Shown here: piece by piece, positions 1 to 6,954 of the stretch
Layout of the letters: each line of letters opens with the position of its first letter
How positions within the stretch are numbered: position 1 is the stretch's first letter
NCBI RefSeq assembly: GCF_005780165.1
Contig: NZ_VAUV01000015.1
Location: forward strand, 62,001 to 126,000
DNA from: Phragmitibacter flavus
Lineage (GTDB): Bacteria; Verrucomicrobiota; Verrucomicrobiia; Verrucomicrobiales; Verrucomicrobiaceae
DNA length: 64,000 bases
Direction of reading: 5' to 3'
Program-made: the position numbers and the translations under genes
The notes under the pieces: generated by a model
The model's database searches: none
Told to the model about the DNA's origin: nothing
The model's input: the letters and a program-made list of their open reading frames with translations, nothing else

Positions 1-312
1 AGCATACCACTGCATGGTGTAGACGAGGTTGATGCACAACAGCGGGCCGATCCCCATGACGACGGCGAGGCTTTTGTTTACGGTGACGGTTTTGGTGATT
101 TCGTAGGCGAGGCTGTCCCATTTTTTCTGGCGCAGGCCGAGCCATTCAAGGAAGACGGCGATGAAGCTGCCGCCCACCATGAGGTTGACGAAGAAGATAT
201 GGATGAGGAAGAAGAGGACTAGCAGGACCTTGAGGACACCTTCAGGAATGGGAAGAGGCAGGGCGAGGTCGCGCGGGACGGGGGTGTTGGCGATGAAGTA
301 AGGCAGGTTCAT
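1..312 (-). CDS. CydA-like respiratory membrane protein, N-terminal part (cut by window edge)
   Basis: Only the first 104 residues lie in the window; the gene runs off the left edge. It starts at an ATG read from base 312, 19 bases after the stop of the cytochrome c domain upstream. After a short proline-rich N-terminus come two hydrophobic segments. The first holds His in IHIFFVNLMVGG and is followed by LEW, the spacing of the haem-ligand helix and Glu in cytochrome bd subunit I (CydA). The same layout occurs in the gene at 836-2197, so the two look like a paralogous pair working in one membrane complex. Cytochrome bd-type quinol oxidation is inferred from this pattern; the haem and oxygen-site residues further on are outside the window. 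Confidence 0.6.
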   Translation of the reverse strand, partial: MNLPYFIANTPVPRDLALPLPIPEGVLKVLLVLFFLIHIFFVNLMVGGSFIAVFLEWLGLRQKKWDSLAYEITKTVTVNKSLAVVMGIGPLLCINLVYTMQWYA

Positions 313-331
313 GGAGGGAAAGGAAGGGAGA

Positions 332-835
332 TCAATTGGCGGTGACGTTGGCGGGCGCGGGCGGGAGTTGTTCGAGTTCCTGAAGGGTCCAGGGGGCGGT
401 GCGGTTGGCTTCTTTTTCGCGGATGATTTTGACGGATGTGGGGTCGACGGGGGAAGCGCCGGAGCCCCATTCGTGGCGGAGGTGGGTGAGGACGGCGGCG
501 ATTTCTTCGTCGTTGAGGGTGGGGGCGTGACCGGGCATCATGCCGTTATAGGGGGTGCCGTTGACTTGAATGGGGCCGGTGAGTCCGTGGAGGATGACGC
601 GGACGAGGCGCTCCGGGTTGGGGGCGGAGATCCAGTCGGAGTCTTTGAGGGGCGGGAAGGCTCCGGGGATGCCGAGTCCGGTGGGTTGGTGACAGGCGAA
701 GCATAACTGGTTGTAAACGGTTTTTCCGGCAGCGAGGACAGCGGGATCGGGTGGCGGGGTTGTTGTGGCACTGCTTTGGAGGAGGGGTTCGTCGGGCGCA
801 GGGTTTGGCGGTTGGGGGAGGCGGATGCCGGCGGT
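332..835 (-). CDS. Cytochrome c domain (CFACH), in frame behind a UAA and without its own start codon
   Basis: This open frame continues directly from the stop codon (836-838) of the CydA-like/cytochrome c gene, in the same frame. It encodes a proline-rich linker of about 30 residues and then a class I cytochrome c domain. The domain has CFACH, a central WxxAPNPERLVRVILHG stretch and a distal MMPGH that could supply the Met ligand. No ATG, GTG or TTG occurs in frame between the UAA and the haem motif. A GTG at 841-843 overlaps the upstream stop but lies in a different frame and would need a -1 shift. The domain is therefore made by readthrough or frameshifting, or the sequence carries an error or a real mutation. 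The domain call is firm; how it is expressed is open. Confidence 0.6.
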   Translation of the reverse strand, partial: TAGIRLPQPPNPAPDEPLLQSSATTTPPPDPAVLAAGKTVYNQLCFACHQPTGLGIPGAFPPLKDSDWISAPNPERLVRVILHGLTGPIQVNGTPYNGMMPGHAPTLNDEEIAAVLTHLRHEWGSGASPVDPTSVKIIREKEANRTAPWTLQELEQLPPAPANVTAN

Positions 836-2197
836 TTAGGCACCTTGGAGGGGCTGGCGGGTTTGGCGCAGGTCCTGGAGGTAGGCGACGAGGGCTTCGG
901 CTTCGCTGCGGTTGCCGGGGAAGGGGGGCATGAAGGTGCGGGTTTGGTGCATGTTGGCCATGAAGGCGGTCATGGCGCCGTCGTCCCAGGGTTTGTCGTG
1001 GCCATACATGGTGGCGAATTTTTCGAGGACGCCGTTCATGCCGGTGGTGCTGTGGCAGCGGGAACAGGCGATCATGAAGACGTCCTGACCGGCCTGGATT
1101 TGGTTTTCGGGGGTGGCTTCGCGATGGGCGACGTAGGTGGCGTGTTTGAGGATGCCTTCGCTTTGCAGGAAGGCGAGTTCGTCTTTGAGGACGCCGTTGG
1201 AATACATGTATTCGCCGATGACCCAGGGTTTGCGCATGAACTCGCGGGCGCGTTCGAAGTGGCCGAGCAGCCAGATGCCCATGAAGCTGGGGATGAGGAG
1301 GGCCCAGCGGGGGATGAGGTTGGCGAAGGAGAGTCCACCGACGGCGATGAGGAGGAAGGAGACGAGGGTCCAGCCAAGCAGGACGGAGAATTTGTCATAC
1401 CAGCCCATGAACTCCTGGGAGAGCAGGGCGACGGAGCTGTTGGCCTTCATGACATCGGGGACGTTTTGCCAATACCAGAGGCCGAAGAGCAGGGTGAGGA
1501 GCATGCCGATGAGGGTGAAGTGGGAGAGGCGGTAGACGAGCCAGGAGCGGACGGCGGGCTGCTTTTTGGTGAAGTAGAAGGAGCAGAACCAGACGAAGAC
1601 GGCGCCGGTCATGAGGGCAAAAAAAGTGCGGAAGCCGAGCTGCGGGAGATAGAGCGGGTTGACCATGGCGTCGATGAAGGCGCGGGTCTGGCTCCATTCA
1701 CCGGGTTTCATCATGAAGCCGAGCACGGCGACGATGAGGGCCATGGTGAACCAGGACATGATGCTGAGGGCGAGTCCGATTTTTATGTGTTTTTTCTTTT
1801 GGGCGTCGGTTTTGGCACTTTTCCAACTGAGGAACCACCACATGATGAGGCTGACTTCGGTGATGAAGACGAGCCATTCGGCGAACCAGCCCCAGAAGAA
1901 CACGCGCAGCAGGCTGCCGATGGCGAAGGGGGCGAAGACGGAGGTGGAAACCCAGATGCCGACGCCGGTGAGGGCACCGACGGTGGTGGTGACGATGAAG
2001 ACGACGAAGGTGACCTTGTAGGCGAGCTGGTCGATGTCGGGCCGGTTGTTTTTGTGGGCCCACCATTCCATCCAGGTGAGGATGGGGTAGGCACCGACGG
2101 CGAGGGGGTGGTTGATGAGGACGTGAATGCAGGCGATGACGCCGATGATCAGTCGTCCACCGGCGATGTGGTCGATAAAATAGGGTGGGAAATCCAT
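836..2197 (-). CDS. CydA-like quinol oxidase subunit fused to a C-terminal cytochrome c domain
   Basis: This is a 453-residue polytopic membrane protein. Near the N-terminus it has the CydA-type helix: an Arg, then CIHVLINHPLAVG, then MEWW. About eight further hydrophobic segments follow. After roughly residue 365 comes a soluble c-type cytochrome domain with CSRCH and a later FMPPF as candidate Met ligand. CydA homologues with c-type haem domains are known outside the classical bd oxidases, so an electron-transfer or terminal oxidase role is likely, but substrate and acceptor cannot be read from the sequence. It is the first gene of a minus-strand group with the cytochrome c domain at 332-835 and the CydA-like gene at 1-312. 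RegB/RegA further upstream is a plausible regulator by location only. Confidence 0.65.
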   Translation of the reverse strand: MDFPPYFIDHIAGGRLIIGVIACIHVLINHPLAVGAYPILTWMEWWAHKNNRPDIDQLAYKVTFVVFIVTTTVGALTGVGIWVSTSVFAPFAIGSLLRVFFWGWFAEWLVFITEVSLIMWWFLSWKSAKTDAQKKKHIKIGLALSIMSWFTMALIVAVLGFMMKPGEWSQTRAFIDAMVNPLYLPQLGFRTFFALMTGAVFVWFCSFYFTKKQPAVRSWLVYRLSHFTLIGMLLTLLFGLWYWQNVPDVMKANSSVALLSQEFMGWYDKFSVLLGWTLVSFLLIAVGGLSFANLIPRWALLIPSFMGIWLLGHFERAREFMRKPWVIGEYMYSNGVLKDELAFLQSEGILKHATYVAHREATPENQIQAGQDVFMIACSRCHSTTGMNGVLEKFATMYGHDKPWDDGAMTAFMANMHQTRTFMPPFPGNRSEAEALVAYLQDLRQTRQPLQGA

Positions 2198-2253
2198 GCC
2201 CTTAGTTTCGGCGCGGATGAGGGCGCTGAAAATGTGGCAAGATGTCGCAGGAT

Positions 2254-3093
2254 TTACCGTTTTTCGATGATGGTGCGAATTTTGTCACCCAGTTGCGTGA
2301 CGAAAGGTTTGTGCATTTCGTTGAGCATCATCACGAATCGCTGGTCGGCGCTGGCAGGGTTTCCGCCACCTGGGAAGGGTGGCTGGGGGTCGTATTGGCC
2401 GAGGAGCTGGACGCCCTTGGCATAACCGTCCCCACGGTATCGGCGAACGAGTTCAAGGGAGAGGTCGAGGCCTGCGGTGACGCCGGCAGCGGTGGCACGG
2501 TTGCGGTCGAACACGACGCGTTTCTGGCTGGGTTTGGCTCCAAAGATGGGGAGCAGTTCAAGGGTCTGCCAATGGCTGGTGGCTTCGTAGCCATGGAGGA
2601 GGCCGGCGGCACCGAGCAGCAGTGAACCCGTGCAGACGCTTGCGGTCAGGTCGGCTGTCTGCCCGGCTTTGCGGATGAAAGCAAGGGTTTCTGCATCATC
2701 GAGAATTTGCACGACGCCCTGAGTGCCGCCGGGGACGAGGAACAGGCTTGGTTTTTCCGGGAGTTGATCGAAGCTGAGATGGGGGGTGACCATGAATCCT
2801 GATTCGGTGATCACCGGGTCGGTGGTTTTGGCGATGAATTTTACGGTGGCTCCGATCATGCAGGAGAGGGCGTATTCGGGACCGATGGCGTCCATGGCGG
2901 TGAAGCCTGGGTAGAGAAGGATGAAGATGGTTTCACTGCCTGCGCGCAACAGGTCGGCTTCTGAAAACGGCGTGGAATTGGTTGGAGGCACGGCGGGGGT
3001 GTTTTGTGAAAGGAGCGGCAAGGTCATGGTGCCTGCCGCCGCCGTAACGGCGCGGAAGAAGTGTCTTCGGGAAGTCGTGTTGGGAGAGTTCAC
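2254..3093 (-). CDS. Tat-exported DJ-1/PfpI family protein (isonitrile hydratase-like)
   Basis: The 279-residue protein starts at a GTG that directly follows the TAA of the pseudopilin gene upstream. The N-terminus has the twin-arginine pattern SRRHFFRA and a hydrophobic stretch, so export is likely. The rest is a class I glutamine amidotransferase-like fold of the DJ-1/PfpI/AraC-N group: PGFTAMDAIGPEYAL near the start, the conserved strand VPGGTQGV, and a nucleophile elbow SVCTGSLLLGAAG with the expected Cys. Relatives include isonitrile hydratase (InhA) and the sensor halves of GlxA-type regulators; no DNA-binding domain follows here. The substrate is unknown. A Tat signal on this fold is uncommon. 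Confidence 0.75.
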   Translation of the reverse strand: MNSPNTTSRRHFFRAVTAAAGTMTLPLLSQNTPAVPPTNSTPFSEADLLRAGSETIFILLYPGFTAMDAIGPEYALSCMIGATVKFIAKTTDPVITESGFMVTPHLSFDQLPEKPSLFLVPGGTQGVVQILDDAETLAFIRKAGQTADLTASVCTGSLLLGAAGLLHGYEATSHWQTLELLPIFGAKPSQKRVVFDRNRATAAGVTAGLDLSLELVRRYRGDGYAKGVQLLGQYDPQPPFPGGGNPASADQRFVMMLNEMHKPFVTQLGDKIRTIIEKR

Positions 3094-3855
3094 TTAATAG
3101 TAATAGTTCCCCATGAAGTGTTCGATTTGCAGATTCTCCTTGCTGGATAGGTTTAGCTGCTGTCGCGGCAACCATTCGACTGAGCCATCTGACCAAGCCC
3201 GGTTCATGCCCTCAATCTCTCGTTCTTCAAAGCGAAAGTCGGGATGGCGGACGCCGCGTTGGCTATGGAAACATTCGAAGCGTCGTTCGCCTGCGCCGCG
3301 GAATTCGGAGAGGATATCACACCAGAGGACGCCACGCCGCAGGTTGTTTCTGGGGGCGGTGTGTTTGGGATTGGTCAGTTTGGCCATCCCGCTGAGGATC
3401 AACTGCGATTCTTCCAGCCCACCGAGATACATGTAACCCGTGTAAACCCCTCCACCAGCGGTCATTCCTTCGGCATATCCTGATTCCCTGGCGGCGGGGC
3501 AGTTATACCAATCAGGCTGTTGTGCACGTCTGGGCCAGGTGCTGACTTTGCCTTCAGGAACCGGCATGTTGATATACTCGCCCATGGCTTGGAGCCGCGC
3601 GGCGCTGATGGTGCTGGGAATGAGACCTTCCACTGCGGGGAAGATGCCGTGATCTCCGTAGTAGAGTATGTCGGCCGCTGCCAGGCTCTTGATGTTGGCA
3701 ATGCATTTGGTGCGCAGCGCCTGGTGCTTGATCCGGGCATAACCTGCAGTCGCCAAAAAGGAAAGCACGGCAATGATAGCCATGGCCACAAGCAATTCCA
3801 CGAGGGTGAAAGCCCGGGGAGTGCATGGGGAGAACCGGGCAGCTGACCGTGGCAT
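3094..3855 (-). CDS. Prepilin-type N-methylation domain protein (verrucomicrobial pseudopilin)
   Basis: After a basic leader comes the type IV prepilin signature AFTLVELLVAMAIIAVL, in which cleavage before the Phe and Glu at +5 are typical. A transmembrane helix and a soluble globular part follow. The C-terminal region has NRAWSDGSVEWLPR, resembling the H-X9-DG end of the large pseudopilin families of Planctomycetes and Verrucomicrobia. The ATG at 3855 is chosen because GAGAGG lies four bases upstream; an in-frame ATG at 3888 would only lengthen the leader. No secretion ATPase or prepilin peptidase is near. Such proteins are very numerous in this phylum and their individual roles are mostly unknown. 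Confidence 0.8.
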   Translation of the reverse strand: MPRSAARFSPCTPRAFTLVELLVAMAIIAVLSFLATAGYARIKHQALRTKCIANIKSLAAADILYYGDHGIFPAVEGLIPSTISAARLQAMGEYINMPVPEGKVSTWPRRAQQPDWYNCPAARESGYAEGMTAGGGVYTGYMYLGGLEESQLILSGMAKLTNPKHTAPRNNLRRGVLWCDILSEFRGAGERRFECFHSQRGVRHPDFRFEEREIEGMNRAWSDGSVEWLPRQQLNLSSKENLQIEHFMGNYYY

Positions 3856-3907
3856 GGTGCCTCTCGTTATTTTGGTGGAGCGGTCCAAGAAGCTGAAAAG
3901 GAAAGGG

Positions 3908-4756
3908 TCAAAAGAACTTTCTTCTGCGCCACACGACGGCTACCAAGGCTGACATGATCAGCAGTGCACGTGAGGGCTCAGGCACCGCCGACGTCGTGGC
4001 TGTCATGCTGAAAGTGCCGAATTTGGTGCCAATGGTTGATGTCTGGTCGAGAAGGAACAGGCCTTCACCGACAAGAAGATCACCGGCAATGGAGAGTATT
4101 CCGTTGTTATAAGTGATGTTGGGATTCCCCAACGTTGCAAATTCTGCGTGCAAGAAGTCGATGTTCGAAGTGAGAACCAGTTGAGTCCCGTTGTATCGAA
4201 GTCCGAAATCACCATAGAGCAATACACCGGTGAACGGACCGCCCCAGCGTTGCATTCCGGTGAAGGCGATTTGCTCGCCCAAAGTGGTATTTCCTGTGAA
4301 ACCAAAGGCGTTGTTAGAAACTGACCAACTTCCGAGAATGTTGGCGGGATCGATGTCAAGAGTGGTGGCCAAACGGGTGCGGCTGCTTCCAACCATCCCA
4401 GGAGTGGTTCCGCCTGCGTTGTTGAGCGGCACTTCTCCGAAAGGGCGGATTGAGTCCGTCACGATGACTCGGCCAGGAGTATTGCCACCGCCGGGCGTGG
4501 TCGATGTTCCCAAAGTGCCCGATTGTCCAGAGACACGGTTGTAAGGTGCATCACCCGCAGTCGATCCGGAGAGTATTTGCGCACGAGTTTTGGAGCCGCC
4601 GAAATTGGAGTCCAGCCAGCCGAGAGCGTCGGAAAATCCTTCATCTACGGTCCAAGTCGCGGTTCCGCCAGCAATCGTCGCGGCTGGCAAAGTTGCAAAT
4701 GACGTGACGCCAAGGGCGGCGAGTCCTGCTATGGCGGTTTTAAAGGGCTTGTGCAT
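3908..4756 (-). CDS. PEP-CTERM sorted exported protein
   Basis: The protein starts at the ATG at 4756, which opens a signal peptide (MHKPFKTAIAGLAALGVTSFA then ATLPAATIAGG). The body is low in charge and rich in Gly, Thr, Asn and Ser. The C-terminus is a classical PEP-CTERM sorting tag: VPEPSR, a hydrophobic helix and then RRRKFF. Such proteins are processed by an exosortase, which is not encoded in this window, and end up at the cell surface or in exopolysaccharide. No enzymatic domain is recognisable. An in-frame ATG at 4864 would put 36 non-signal residues in front of the signal peptide and is unlikely. Confidence 0.75.
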   Translation of the reverse strand: MHKPFKTAIAGLAALGVTSFATLPAATIAGGTATWTVDEGFSDALGWLDSNFGGSKTRAQILSGSTAGDAPYNRVSGQSGTLGTSTTPGGGNTPGRVIVTDSIRPFGEVPLNNAGGTTPGMVGSSRTRLATTLDIDPANILGSWSVSNNAFGFTGNTTLGEQIAFTGMQRWGGPFTGVLLYGDFGLRYNGTQLVLTSNIDFLHAEFATLGNPNITYNNGILSIAGDLLVGEGLFLLDQTSTIGTKFGTFSMTATTSAVPEPSRALLIMSALVAVVWRRRKFF

Positions 4757-4919
4757 GTCGAGAGGGATAAGCGATTCTTCACCTGCTCGATGCGGGCGTG
4801 ATGCGCAATGCTTTGCATGGGGGTGCGACAACTTGCCGCACCCGGGAAGGGGAGGTATCACCATGCATTGGGCAACGGGGGCCGTGCCGCTTCATTCGGT
4901 CAATCGACGATGGCGGCTC

Positions 4920-5441
4920 TCAGCGGATTGGGGCGTAGCGGTTGAGTTTGCGTTGCAGGGAACGGCGGTGGATGCCGAGCACTTCGGCGGCTTGACTGAT
5001 GTTGCCGTGGCAGTCGGAGAGAACACGTTGGATGTGTTCCCATTCGACTTTGTCGAGGGTGGGAGCGGAGTCGGGGGGTGGGGTGTCGATGGGTTGGCCT
5101 TCGATGGCGGCGGCGATATGGTCGGCGTTGACGGGTTTGGCGAGGTAGTCGGAGGCTCCGAGGCGGATGGCTTCGAGGGCGGAGGGGATGCTGCCGTAAC
5201 CGGTGAGGACGATGAGGCGGGCGGTGGGGAGATGTTGGTGAATGGACTGGACGGTTTCGATCCCGCTGATGCCGGGCATGCGCAGGTCGATGACGGCGGC
5301 GTCGATGGGGTTGGTTTGCAGGTGCTGGAGGGCGGTCGCGCCGTCGGGGACTTGATGGCAGTGGTAACCGCGCCGTTGCAGGGCGAGGGCGAGTTGTTCG
5401 CGGAAGACGAGGTCGTCGTCAACGAGGAGGATCCGCTTCAT
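4920..5441 (-). CDS. regA: RegA/PrrA/ActR-type redox response regulator
   Basis: This 173-residue regulator has an N-terminal receiver domain: acidic pocket D8-D10, phosphoacceptor D52 in IDLRMPG, T80 in LTGYGS and K102 in AKPV. A short proline-rich linker leads to a C-terminal Fis-type helix-turn-helix (NISQAAEVLGIHRRSLQRKL). This compact layout without an AAA+ domain, and the RRSLQR recognition helix, are characteristic of the RegA/PrrA/ActR family, global activators of respiratory genes. It lies 36 bases downstream of the regB-like kinase on the same strand and is surely its partner. Cytochrome, Sco and terminal-oxidase-like genes lie on both sides, so they are the obvious candidate targets. 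Confidence 0.88.
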   Translation of the reverse strand: MKRILLVDDDLVFREQLALALQRRGYHCHQVPDGATALQHLQTNPIDAAVIDLRMPGISGIETVQSIHQHLPTARLIVLTGYGSIPSALEAIRLGASDYLAKPVNADHIAAAIEGQPIDTPPPDSAPTLDKVEWEHIQRVLSDCHGNISQAAEVLGIHRRSLQRKLNRYAPIR

Positions 5442-5477
5442 GATGAATGGGGCAAGGTGAGGGGTTGAAGGGGTTAT

Positions 5478-6779
5478 TCAACTGGCTGTGGTGTGGTGTT
5501 TTGTCGCATGGTTGGGGAGGGTGAGGGTGAAGGTTTCTCCGCCGCCGGGGGCTGGGGTGAAGTGGAGGCTGCCGCCGAGTTGATGGGCGAGGAGTTTGAC
5601 GAGGTGGAGGCCGAGACCCATGCCCTGTCCGGGGGGTTTGGTGGTGAGGAAGGGTTCGCCGAGGTGGCGGCGGATGGCGGCGGGGATGCCGTGGCCGTGG
5701 TCGCGCACGGTGAAGTGGATGTGGTGGGCGTCGAGCTGGGCGTTGATGTCGACGGGTTGATGATGGGTGGAGGACTGGAGGGCGTTGCGGATGAGGTTGC
5801 CGAGGGCTTCGCGGATGGCCTGGAGGGGAAGGTGAATGGGGTGGGGATGGTGCCAGTGGAAGAAGCAGCGGGTTTGGTCTTCAGGGTTGAGGTGTTCGAG
5901 GAGTTGGGTTTGGAGTTCGGTGAGGTGGAAGTTTTGGGTGGGGATGGGGGTGAGTTCGGGACGGAGCCGGGAGAGGATTTGCTGGCAGCGTTCGACCTGG
6001 CTGTTGATGGTGCGGGCCATTTGCGTGAGGTCGTGGTCGGCTTCGTCGTTCTGGAGTTCGAGTTCCATTTCGCGGCTGACGACGGCGATGGTGGAGAGGG
6101 GGGTGCCGAGTTCGTGGGCGGCTCCGGCGGCGAGGGTGGCGATGCTGTGGTGACGGCGTTCTTCGGCGAGGTGTTCCTGGGTTTGGCGCCGGGTGCGCAT
6201 TTCGCGGCGCAGCTGGCCGCGCAGGCGTTGGACGAGGTGGATGAGGGTGCTGCTGATGAGGAAGAAGGCAACGATGCGTCCAACCAGGAGGTGATCGGCG
6301 CTGAGGGGCTTGCCGTTTAGATGGAGGAGAGGATGATGGTGTTGAATGAGGACGAGCAGGGAGATGAGGCCGACGAGCATGAGCAGCCAGGCGGAGAGTC
6401 GGCTGAGGGTGAGGGCGGCAAGGACGGCGTTGAGGAGAAGGAAAAGGGTGAAGGGGTTTTCGGTGCCACCGGTCCAGTAAAGCAGGGCGGCGAGGAGCAG
6501 GGTGTCCCAGGCCATGACGTGGGGGACGGCGCTGATGCTGAGCCAGGTGCCTGCGCGGCGGAGGAGGATGAGGAAGAGGTTGGTGAGGGCGGTGGTGCCG
6601 ATGATGAGCAGCACGGGCAGCCACTGAATGTGGACCTCAAGGGTGAAGCGGGCAGTGAGGATGGTGACGAACTGGCCGAGGACGGCGAGCCAGCGGAGGC
6701 GGATCAGGGAGTCGACGGCGAGGGTGTCGAGAACGGGCAGGCCTTGCTCCGGGTTGGTGACTGGGACTGCGGCGGTCAC
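5478..6779 (-). CDS. regB: RegB/PrrB-type redox-sensing histidine kinase
   Basis: The 433-residue kinase has about six hydrophobic segments in residues 25-185, then a dimerisation domain with H222 in AAHELGTPL. Its ATPase domain has NLIRNAL (N box), DHGHGIP (G1) and GQGMGLGLHLVK (G2). Two diagnostic RegB features are present. The quinone-binding motif GGxxNPF is GGTENPF at 104-110, in a membrane loop. The redox-active cysteine is C265 in QVERCQQIL, at the same residue number as in Rhodobacter RegB. The kinase should therefore sense the quinone pool and cytoplasmic redox state and phosphorylate RegA encoded just downstream. RegBA is described mainly from proteobacteria, so a complete copy here is notable. 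Confidence 0.88.
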   Translation of the reverse strand: MTAAVPVTNPEQGLPVLDTLAVDSLIRLRWLAVLGQFVTILTARFTLEVHIQWLPVLLIIGTTALTNLFLILLRRAGTWLSISAVPHVMAWDTLLLAALLYWTGGTENPFTLFLLLNAVLAALTLSRLSAWLLMLVGLISLLVLIQHHHPLLHLNGKPLSADHLLVGRIVAFFLISSTLIHLVQRLRGQLRREMRTRRQTQEHLAEERRHHSIATLAAGAAHELGTPLSTIAVVSREMELELQNDEADHDLTQMARTINSQVERCQQILSRLRPELTPIPTQNFHLTELQTQLLEHLNPEDQTRCFFHWHHPHPIHLPLQAIREALGNLIRNALQSSTHHQPVDINAQLDAHHIHFTVRDHGHGIPAAIRRHLGEPFLTTKPPGQGMGLGLHLVKLLAHQLGGSLHFTPAPGGGETFTLTLPNHATKHHTTAS

Positions 6780-6810
6780 AAAGTTCGGCGTGGTAATTGG
6801 GGAAAGAATT

Positions 6811-6836
6811 TGCGGCGTTCTTGAGGGAACGCCGCA
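6811..6836 (-). terminator. Hairpin between the TonB receptor gene and regB
   Basis: A perfect 10-base-pair stem with a six-base loop (TGCGGCGTTC / GAACGCCGCA) lies about 120 bases after the TonB receptor stop and just before regB. On the minus strand it is followed by AATTCTTT, a weak T-rich tract. It probably ends or attenuates transcription from the receptor gene, leaving regBA on its own promoter. Confidence 0.5.
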
Positions 6837-6954
6837 GGGTAAGATTGGCCCTGGCTCAGGTGTGAGAGAGGGGGTGATGGCGCAGACTGGCGGTGTTATC
6901 TAGGTGGACGTTCCACTGCCAGTCGTTTTGGTGGCCGCAATTGGGTTGGCCCGA

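Noticed and set aside
776-2425. Long plus-strand open frame (549 residues) opposite the CydA-like gene
   Set aside because: It is a Gly/Glu/Asp-rich shadow caused by the codon bias of the real minus-strand gene; no domain or signal.
4757-4919. Possible gene or RNA between the PEP-CTERM gene and regA
   Set aside because: No ribosome-binding site with an open frame and no strong structure; treated as promoter and trailer region.
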